Assembly: GCA_900541285.1 (NCBI GenBank)
Contig: UQJA01000028.1
Location: 1-17,291, forward strand
DNA length: 17,291 nt
Source of the DNA: an uncultured Collinsella sp.
GTDB lineage: Bacteria > Actinomycetota > Coriobacteriia > Coriobacteriales > Coriobacteriaceae
Direction: 5' to 3'
The translations under genes and the position numbers were made by a program. Below the pieces are notes generated by a model, which ran no database searches, was not told where the DNA came from, and saw only the letters and a program-made list of their open reading frames with translations. Shown one piece after another: positions 8,017 through 12,727 of the stretch (position 1 is its first letter; every line of letters starts with the position of its first letter).

Positions 8017-8033
8017 ATCTACCAGCGGTAGAT
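8017..8033. promoter_or_regulatory. Perfect 7-bp inverted repeat, operator-like
   Basis: ATCTACC-AGC-GGTAGAT is a 17-base palindrome typical in size for a TetR- or MerR-type operator. It lies 70 bases upstream of the minus-strand gene at 7947 and 107 bases before the tRNA promoter. It could serve the minus-strand gene. Only the symmetry is seen. Confidence 0.35.
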
Positions 8034-8139
8034 GTGGGATGTTTTACGGGCTTTGGCGCCGTAGGTGTCGCTGGTGCTTCACAGGTCCTTCACGTGTTGG
8101 CCGTATTTGACTGAATTTCAAAAAAGTCAAAATTAGGGC

Positions 8140-8168
8140 TTGCGTCACGGCGAGACTTCCCGTATATT
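8140..8168 (+). promoter_or_regulatory. Promoter of the tRNA-Gln/tRNA-Glu pair
   Basis: TTGCGT (8140-8145), a 17-base spacer and TATATT (8163-8168) lie 44 bases before tRNA-Gln. Another inverted repeat, TTTGACT/AGTCAAA, is just upstream (8106-8112 and 8125-8131). Confidence 0.6.
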
Positions 8169-8212
8169 TCTTTCTTGCGCAAAGGCACAGCCGAGCGCAG
8201 CGATGCAGTCAT

Positions 8213-8286
8213 TGGGATGTCGTCTAATGGCAGGACAGCGGATTCTGGTTCCGTCAATGGGGGTTCGACTCCCTCCATCCCAGCCA
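8213..8286 (+). tRNA. tRNA-Gln (anticodon CTG)
   Basis: A full cloverleaf is visible. Acceptor stem TGGGATG (8213-8219) pairs perfectly with CATCCCA (8276-8282), then G and an encoded CCA (8284-8286). The anticodon stem GCGGA/TCCGT encloses loop TTCTGGT with anticodon CTG at 8245-8247. The T-arm carries GGTTCGACTC. It reads CAG codons, which a GC-rich genome uses heavily. Confidence 0.96.
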
Positions 8287-8303
8287 TTGCATTTGCTACA
8301 TAT

Positions 8304-8380
8304 GGCCCGTTCGTCTAGCGGTTTAGGACGCCGCCCTCTCAAGGCGGAGATCACCAGTTCGAATCTGGTACGGGCTACCA
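8304..8380 (+). tRNA. tRNA-Glu (anticodon CTC)
   Basis: A full cloverleaf is visible. Acceptor GGCCCGT (8304-8310) pairs with ACGGGCT (one G-T pair at the tip), then A and an encoded CCA ending at 8380. Anticodon stem CCGCC/GGCGG encloses loop CTCTCAA with anticodon CTC at 8338-8340. The T-arm contains GTTCGAATC. It follows tRNA-Gln by 17 bases and is cotranscribed with it. Confidence 0.96.
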
Positions 8381-8390
8381 AAATTGAACG

Positions 8391-8421
8391 CCCGGGCCTC
8401 GTAAGAGACCCGGGTTCTGTG
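8391..8421 (+). terminator. Terminator after the tRNA pair
   Basis: CCCGGG (8391-8396) pairs with 8409-8414. One mismatch is followed by CTC/GAG closing a GTAA tetraloop. The tail is T-rich but broken (TTCTGTGT), so termination may be incomplete and could feed the downstream TPR gene. Confidence 0.65.
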
Positions 8422-8474
8422 TATTGACCGTATATACGGCGCCTGCCGTGTTTCGCTCAGATCGAGGAGTAGCC

Positions 8475-9392
8475 ATGGACCTGCCCATCAGCTTGCAAGA
8501 CATCACGTATGCCGAGAACTATCTGGCGCAGGGCGACCTGGCTACGGCGACGCCGCTGCTGGAGCGCCTGGTGGAGCTCGCCGAGGAGTATATCGACGCC
8601 GAGTGCAAGACGGATGAGAAGCGCCAATACTTTAGCTTCGATAGCAAGTTTGAGCGCTTGGCCTATCGCCGCGTGGAGAAGGATCCGCGCGAGCTCGTGC
8701 AGGTCGAGGTGCCGTTTGACCGCCTGTACTCTGACATGGCGTTTGCCTACATTCGCCAGCAGGATTATGTGAGCGCTCGTAATGCCCTGATGCAGGCTGT
8801 GCGTTGGGACCCCATGAACTGCAACTATCGCTTGGATTTGGCCGAGCTGTTCCGCGCACTCGAGGACAAGCAGGAATGGGCATCGCTCTCGTTCTCGGTG
8901 CTGGAGCGTGCAAGCGATGGCAAGTGCGCCGCCCGCGCTTACGCCAATCTAGGTCAGTACTTCTTGGAGCCCGAGACCGAGAACATTTCGGCTGCCGTGG
9001 GCTGCGCGCGTCTGGCGCTGCGCCTGGCGCCCAACGATGCGCATACGACGCGCCTGCTCAACAAGATCCATACCACCTATCCGGATGCCGCTGATGAGAG
9101 CGACGACCACGTGATGGGTGAACTGGCCCTGCAAGGCGTGCCGACCTCGCCTTCGGCCGAGATTGCCATCTGCCTGATTATGTGCGCGACCGATGCTGCA
9201 AGCGACGGCGACAAGCAGGAGGCGACGCGCCTGACGGTGCGCGCCCGCGACTTGGTGGGCGAGGAGGCCTGCGCGGCGATTATCAAACTGGTGCGCGAGA
9301 GCGATGCCGAGCTCAATGCCGAGCGCAAGGCAAAGCGCGAGGCTGCGGGCTCAAACGCCGATGGCGCCAAGGAGGCCGGCGATGCCCAGTAA
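8475..9392 (+). CDS. TPR-repeat protein, function unknown
   Basis: This is a 305-residue soluble protein built of helical tetratricopeptide-like repeats. Recognisable repeats include AENYLAQGDLATATPLLERL (about residues 13-32), SDMAFAYIRQQDYVSARNAL (about 87-106), YRLDLAELFRALEDKQEWAS and YANLGQYFLEPE, followed by CARLALRLAPNDAHTTRLLN. TPRs mediate protein-protein contacts; the partner is unknown. The C-terminus (about residues 275-305) is Lys-, Glu- and Ala-rich and probably disordered. ATG 8475 is chosen because GAGGAG lies 5 bases upstream (8464-8469); the frame is open back to TTG 8424 but lacks a ribosome site there. No signal peptide or membrane helix is seen. Its last 11 bases overlap smpB, which suggests coupled translation. 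A perfect palindrome CCGTATATACGG lies at 8428-8439 in its leader. Confidence 0.85.
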   Translation: MDLPISLQDITYAENYLAQGDLATATPLLERLVELAEEYIDAECKTDEKRQYFSFDSKFERLAYRRVEKDPRELVQVEVPFDRLYSDMAFAYIRQQDYVSARNALMQAVRWDPMNCNYRLDLAELFRALEDKQEWASLSFSVLERASDGKCAARAYANLGQYFLEPETENISAAVGCARLALRLAPNDAHTTRLLNKIHTTYPDAADESDDHVMGELALQGVPTSPSAEIAICLIMCATDAASDGDKQEATRLTVRARDLVGEEACAAIIKLVRESDAELNAERKAKREAAGSNADGAKEAGDAQ

Positions 9393-9852
9393 GCGTGAAC
9401 GCAAGCTCATTTCTAAGAATCGCTCGGCGCATCACGAGTACTTTATCGATGAGACGTTTGAGTGCGGTATTGAGCTGAGCGGCACCGAGGTCAAGTCGAT
9501 TCGCGAGCGCGCCTGTCAGATCACTGACACTTTTGCGTTGATTCGTGGCAGCGAGTGCTGGCTCGTCGGACTGCATATCCACCCTTATAGCCATGGTGGC
9601 GTGTGGAATCGCGATCCCGATCGTCGGCGTCGTCTGCTGCTGCACCGCAAGGAGATCGACTTTCTTGACGGCAAACTTCGCAACCGTGGTTATGCGCTGG
9701 TTCCGTTGGAGCTCTACTTTAATGCGGACGGCCGCGTAAAGCTGCTGCTGGGTCTGGGTCGCGGCAAGAAGCTCTACGACAGGCGCGAGGACATGGCCAA
9801 GCGTGATGTCCAACGCGAGATCGACCGCGCCCTTAAGGAACGCAACCGTTAG
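9382..9852 (+). CDS. smpB: SsrA-binding protein SmpB
   Basis: SmpB binds tmRNA (SsrA) and brings it to stalled ribosomes for trans-translation. The protein has 156 residues, the standard length. It starts KRERKLISKNRSAHHEYFID and has the core ELSGTEVKSIRER. NRDPDRRRRLLLHRKEI follows at about residues 76-92. The C-terminal basic region with GRGKKLYDRREDMAKRD mimics codon-anticodon contacts in the ribosome. ATG 9382 has AAGGAGG at 9369-9375 inside the preceding gene and overlaps that gene by 11 bases. The tmRNA gene, often next to smpB, is not in the following 200 bases. Confidence 0.96.
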   Translation: MPSKRERKLISKNRSAHHEYFIDETFECGIELSGTEVKSIRERACQITDTFALIRGSECWLVGLHIHPYSHGGVWNRDPDRRRRLLLHRKEIDFLDGKLRNRGYALVPLELYFNADGRVKLLLGLGRGKKLYDRREDMAKRDVQREIDRALKERNR

Positions 9853-9865
9853 GCACTCTGTATAA

Positions 9866-9930
9866 GTTGCGGTGGAATACGGACTGTTTTGTCTGTTTGA
9901 GGGGCTATTCAGTCCCTATTTCACCGCAAC
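9866..9930. repeat. 65-nt inverted repeat/hairpin after smpB
   Basis: Arms of 21 bases (9866-9886 and 9910-9930) match at 19 of 21 positions; one of the two exceptions is a G-T pair. They enclose a 23-nt loop. No T-run follows, and a real terminator lies 44 bases downstream, so this is a separate structured element. It starts 13 bases after the smpB stop. It could be a 3' stabiliser, a small RNA or a dispersed palindromic repeat. Confidence 0.75.
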
Positions 9931-9973
9931 TGCGGGCGTCTCATGTTCCTCACGGTTCCGACACATATGTCTC

Positions 9974-10008
9974 AAAGGCGGCGTCTGGTATGGGCGCCGT
10001 CTTTTTTT
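9974..10008 (+). terminator. Strong intrinsic terminator after smpB
   Basis: A 12-bp stem (9974-9985 with 9993-10004, two G-T pairs), a 7-nt loop and TTTTTTT (10002-10008), part of which pairs with the AAA at the 5' base. It ends the TPR-smpB transcript. Confidence 0.9.
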
Positions 10009-10059
10009 GTGGGTACATACATTTATGAGGTTCCAACCCGAGCTAGGGGAGTGATCGTT

Positions 10060-10563
10060 ATGGACAAAACTGCGTTCTTTACCATGCCGAGCGGTCTGTA
10101 CGTGGTGAGCGCTGCGGCAGACGGGCTGCGCGCCGGCTGCGTCATCAACACTGCGGTGCAGGTGACGTCCATGCCGCCGCGTATTTCGGTTGCCGTGAAC
10201 AAGGACAATATCACCTCGGGCGTCATCGCATCGGCCAAAGCGTTCGCGCTGACCGTGATCGATCAGACCGCCGACATGCTCTACATCGGTAACTTTGGCT
10301 TCCGCACCAGCAGCGATTACGACAAGTTTGCCAAGTACGAGACCCACGAGACCGCGCTGGGCATGCCCTATGTGCCCGAGCACGCGGCGGCGCTGTTTAG
10401 CTGCCGTCTGATTGATGCCGTGGATGTGGGCACGCACCTGCTCTTTATCGGTGAGGTCGAAGATGCCGAGCGTCTGAGCGGCGAGGCCCCGCTGACCTAT
10501 GACTACTACCACAAGGTGTTAAAGGGCAAGACGCCGCCCAAGGCTTCGTCGTATCAAGGCTAG
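10060..10563 (+). CDS. Flavin reductase-like FMN-binding protein
   Basis: This is a 167-residue protein of the flavin reductase-like (split-barrel, FMN-binding) family, which moves electrons from NAD(P)H through flavin. Family features include the N-terminal FFTMPSGLYVVSAAADGLRA, GCVINTAVQVTSMPPRISVA (about residues 27-46), FALTVIDQTAD, and IGNFGFRTSSDYDKF (about residues 76-90). ATG 10060 has GGGGAG at 10047-10052; an in-frame GTG at 10051 overlaps that site. The next gene encodes a rubredoxin-like protein. In the high-molecular-weight rubredoxin of Moorella these two domains are one polypeptide that passes electrons to the flavodiiron protein FprA. A similar role in oxygen or NO defence is inferred. 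No clear promoter is seen in the 51 bases after the upstream terminator. Confidence 0.85.
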   Translation: MDKTAFFTMPSGLYVVSAAADGLRAGCVINTAVQVTSMPPRISVAVNKDNITSGVIASAKAFALTVIDQTADMLYIGNFGFRTSSDYDKFAKYETHETALGMPYVPEHAAALFSCRLIDAVDVGTHLLFIGEVEDAERLSGEAPLTYDYYHKVLKGKTPPKASSYQG

Positions 10564-10580
10564 AAATGTTCTAAAAATAC

Positions 10581-10608
10581 TTGCATTATATTATTGAGAA
10601 TATATACT
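10581..10608 (+). promoter_or_regulatory. Promoter of the rubredoxin-like gene
   Basis: TTGCAT (10581-10586), a 16-base spacer and TATACT (10603-10608) stand in an AT-rich patch. TATATT-N6-AATATA (10587-10604) fills the spacer, and TACTTGC/GCAAGTA (10578-10584 and 10614-10620) flank the whole promoter. Both symmetric pairs are candidate operators for a redox- or metal-sensing regulator. Confidence 0.65.
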
Positions 10609-10651
10609 AATAAGCAAGTACACCAGCAGTCACGTTCGAGAGGAGAACATC

Positions 10652-10795
10652 ATGGCTGAGGAGAAGAAGACGTATAAGTTCGTGTGCACCGTTTGCGGTT
10701 ACGAGGTTGAGGTCGACACGCCCGAGCTGCCCGAGGATTACGTGTGTCCGGTGTGCGGCGTTGGTCCCGATCAGTTTGAGCTTGTCGAGGAGTAG
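10652..10795 (+). CDS. Short rubredoxin-like protein
   Basis: This is a 47-residue iron-sulfur electron carrier. Two CxxC pairs, Cys12/Cys15 (VCTVCGYEV) and Cys32/Cys35 (YVCPVCGVGPDQFELVEE), should bind one Fe(Cys)4 centre. Only 16 residues separate the pairs, against 29 in classical rubredoxins, so the usual middle loop is shortened. The LPEDYVCPVCG part nevertheless looks like true rubredoxin and not rubrerythrin. ATG 10652 follows AGAGGAG at 10638-10644. It has its own promoter but lies directly behind the flavin reductase gene, its likely electron donor. Its terminator is 42 bases downstream. Confidence 0.92.
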   Translation: MAEEKKTYKFVCTVCGYEVEVDTPELPEDYVCPVCGVGPDQFELVEE

Positions 10796-10837
10796 CTCGT
10801 AGAAACACGGCGATTAGCCATACAGAGCTCTGTCCAA

Positions 10838-10876
10838 GGGTCCCGGCTGGATATTCCGGCCGGGACCCTTTTGATT
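10838..10876 (+). terminator. Strong intrinsic terminator after the rubredoxin-like gene
   Basis: A 13-bp stem (10838-10850 with 10856-10868, one G-T pair), a 5-nt loop and TTTT then GATTT. The AA before the stem pairs with the first Ts, so it may also work for mntH from the other strand. Confidence 0.92.
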
Positions 10877-10889
10877 TATCTGACGGTTT

Positions 10890-10920
10890 AAAACGGCCTT
10901 ACGTGTTACAGATTGAGACG
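10890..10920. repeat. Solo right half of the GTTACAGAT palindromic repeat
   Basis: TGTTACAGATTGAGAC at 10904-10919 plus the preceding AAACGGCCTTACG match the right arm and loop of the units at 12327-12545. The left arm is absent or heavily degraded. It lies between the terminator of the rubredoxin-like gene and the end of mntH. Confidence 0.7.
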
Positions 10921-10948
10921 TTATATCTGGACAGTCACGCCATCCCAA

Positions 10949-12205
10949 TTACATCCCCGTTAGCAGCACGATGTCGAGAATCGTCACGATGGCACCGATC
11001 CCTACGAGCAACGCGTTGAGCGGGCGTGAGTTGGCATATTTACCCATGACGCGGCGTGAACTGGTGAGCCGTATGAGCACAAAGACCGTAATCGGCAGCT
11101 GAAGCGACAGCAGTGCCTGACTCCAGATGAGACCTTCAAAAGGATTTGGGACGACCAGACACGCCGCCACTGCGCCGGCGAAACAGGCCGCCACCCCGAT
11201 CGAGGAATGTCGGTCGTGGATGTCGTATTCCTCGTCGAACATACCCGCGGTGATGGTGCCTGCCGCCATGCCTGCCGTCACACTACTCGAGAGGCCCGCA
11301 AACAGCAGCGCCACCGCAAAGATTGTCGAGCTTGCTGGGCCCAGAATGGGGGAGAGCGTGTCCGCTGCGACGGCGAGGTCGTCTACGACCATGCCGTGCG
11401 CAAAGAAGGTCGTTGCGGCCAGGATGACCATGGCCGAGTTGATTGCCCAGCCCACGCCCATCGAAAAGAGCGTGTCGAAGAGCTCATAGCGCAGACGCTC
11501 TTCGATAACTTGCTCGCCTTGGCCTTCGAAGTGCATGGATTGGATGACCTCGGAGTGCAGAAAGAGGTTGTGGGGCATAACGACCGCACCCAGGACACTC
11601 ACGATAATCGCGGCAGAGCCAGTGGGCATACTGGGCGTGATCCAGCTTGCGGCGGCTTGCGGCCAGTCGACCTTGGCTAGTGCAAGCTCGGCCAAAAACG
11701 AGAGTCCTACCACGCCGACGAAGGCGATGATCCAGCGTTCGGCTCGCTTGTAGGAGTTCGTCATGAGCATCGCCATCGATGCTGCCGCCACGATGACGCA
11801 GCCCGTGCGCACGGGCAGCCCAAAGAGCATTTGAAGGGCAATCGCACCACCCAGGACTTCGGCCATGGCGGTGGCGATGGTCGCGAGATAGGCGCTGGCG
11901 AGCACCGTGCGTCCCACGATGCGGGGGAGAAAGCGTGTCGTGGCCTCGGCAAGACAGGCGCCCGTGGCGATGCCCAAGTGCGCCGCATTGTGCTGCAAGA
12001 CGATCAGCATAATCGTGGACAGCGTGACGATCCACAGCAGCGCGTAGCCAAACCGCGAGCCCGCGGCCATATTGGAGGCCCAGTTGCCCGGGTCGATAAA
12101 GCCAACGGTCACGAGCAGCCCGGGGCCGATATGCCGCGCAATGTCTAGGCCTCCGTGACCACCGGTGCGCCGGGAGCCAAAATGATGTTTGAGATGGTTG
12201 AGCAT
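10949..12205 (-). CDS. mntH: Nramp-family Mn2+/Fe2+ transporter
   Basis: This is a proton-coupled divalent metal importer of the Nramp family in the cytoplasmic membrane, 418 residues with about eleven hydrophobic segments. The two metal-site motifs are present: DPGN at residues 38-41 in transmembrane segment 1 and MPHN at 210-213 in segment 6. The methionine of MPHN favours Mn2+ and Fe2+ over Mg2+ and Ca2+. The start is ATG at 12203-12205 on the minus strand, with AGGAG 6 bases upstream; a start 12 codons further upstream has no ribosome site. It is a single-gene unit facing away from gltB and converging on the rubredoxin-like gene. No DtxR/MntR or Fur site could be assigned with confidence. 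Confidence 0.93.
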   Translation of the reverse strand: MLNHLKHHFGSRRTGGHGGLDIARHIGPGLLVTVGFIDPGNWASNMAAGSRFGYALLWIVTLSTIMLIVLQHNAAHLGIATGACLAEATTRFLPRIVGRTVLASAYLATIATAMAEVLGGAIALQMLFGLPVRTGCVIVAAASMAMLMTNSYKRAERWIIAFVGVVGLSFLAELALAKVDWPQAAASWITPSMPTGSAAIIVSVLGAVVMPHNLFLHSEVIQSMHFEGQGEQVIEERLRYELFDTLFSMGVGWAINSAMVILAATTFFAHGMVVDDLAVAADTLSPILGPASSTIFAVALLFAGLSSSVTAGMAAGTITAGMFDEEYDIHDRHSSIGVAACFAGAVAACLVVPNPFEGLIWSQALLSLQLPITVFVLIRLTSSRRVMGKYANSRPLNALLVGIGAIVTILDIVLLTGM

Positions 12206-12241
12206 GGTGAGCTCCTGCGTGCCGTTTGTTTGACGCCGCAA

Positions 12242-12270
12242 AGGATACCCGTTTTAGGCTCAAAAGTTAA
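12242..12270 (-). promoter_or_regulatory. Probable mntH promoter
   Basis: On the minus strand, TTAACT (12265-12270) and TATCCT (12242-12247) are 17 bases apart, in an AT-rich stretch 37 bases before the mntH start. The -35 box lies in GGTTAAC, part of an imperfect GTTAG/TTAAC inverted repeat that could bind a metal regulator. Confidence 0.5.
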
Positions 12271-12326
12271 CCAAGACTAACAAAATTGTTGTATTTGAAT
12301 AGGATGGTGAAAGAGGGCTGCCGAAA

Positions 12327-12545
12327 TGTCTTGATCTGTAACAACTAGGGATGGAAATTGGGCCTAGGTGTTACAGATCAAGACAGGAAGAAATGGTCCT
12401 ATGGAAAATCTCGATTTGTAACAGTTGACTGCAAAAATCGGCCCTTCGTGTTACAGATCGAGACAAACCAAAACTGTCCTGCAGAAAATCTCAACCTGTA
12501 ACATCTAAGCGCCAAAATCGGCTCCTCCTGTTACAGATTGCGATG
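12327..12545. repeat. Three palindromic units with an exact 80-nt period (GTTACAGAT family)
   Basis: Left arms containing TGTAACA start at 12329, 12409 and 12489; right arms starting TGTTACAGAT lie at 12369, 12449 and 12529. Both series repeat at exactly 80 bases. Unit 1 (12327-12385) is nearly perfect, with 23-base arms, one mismatch and a 13-nt loop. Units 2 and 3 are more diverged, but several arm changes are matched on the other side. The 23-base spacers between units share TGGTCCT/TGTCCT and GAAAATCTC. The array occupies the divergent region between mntH and gltB. Confidence 0.88.
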
Positions 12546-12560
12546 TTTGAAGCGGTGAGC

Positions 12561-12614
12561 TTACAGGCCGAACTTGGGGCCCTTGTTGTCGCCCTTGAGG
12601 TCGGCGGTGTCCAC
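12561..12614 (-). pseudogene. Possible remnant of a minus-strand gene end
   Basis: On the minus strand, 17 codons followed by TAA encode VDTADLKGDNKGPKFGL, and every third codon position is G or C, as in real genes here. The frame remains open for about 25 more codons upstream (to about 12690) but lacks that codon bias and a start with a ribosome site. It may be the surviving 3' end of a decayed gene. A chance match is possible, and I do not recognise the family. Confidence 0.35.
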
Positions 12615-12627
12615 TCGTAGGGCGTGC

Positions 12628-12659
12628 GTTACGCGATTGTTTCGAAACGGGTGGGAAAC
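12628..12659. promoter_or_regulatory. Candidate nitrogen-regulator operator before gltB
   Basis: GTTAC (12628-12632)-N6-GTTTC (12639-12643) is directly followed by GAAAC (12644-12648)-N6-GAAAC (12655-12659). This forms a large palindrome with an 11-base period, centred on GTTTCGAAAC. Its half-sites resemble the GAAAC and GTnAC boxes with 6-base spacing bound by actinobacterial GlnR. It ends where the -35 box of the putative gltB promoter should begin, which suits an activator. Confidence 0.45.
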
Positions 12660-12680
12660 ACAACAGGCCGGCGATGCTCC

Positions 12681-12686
12681 TAGTAT
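12681..12686 (+). promoter_or_regulatory. Possible -10 box of gltB
   Basis: TAGTAT lies 41 bases before the gltB start. The sequence 17 bases upstream (12658-12663, ACACAA) is a poor -35 box, so activation by a bound regulator would be expected. Confidence 0.35.
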
Positions 12687-12727
12687 GCCTATTCAACTGA
12701 CTGTCTAACACCAAGGGGAGGATCGCG

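Noticed and set aside
9853..9973. tmRNA (ssrA) gene after smpB
   Set aside because: GGGGCTATTCAG near 9901 superficially resembles a tmRNA 5' end, but the tag-coding region, the TTCGA-type T-arm and a 3' CCA are absent, and the space is too short for a gene of about 350 bases.
12205..12300. Manganese riboswitch (yybP-ykoY type) before mntH
   Set aside because: The transcribed leader predicted from the promoter is only about 30 bases, too short for the riboswitch, and its conserved loops are not seen.
12327..12545. CRISPR array or insertion-sequence ends
   Set aside because: Units are palindromic with partly conserved spacers, and there are only three. No transposase reading frame or target-site duplication is visible.
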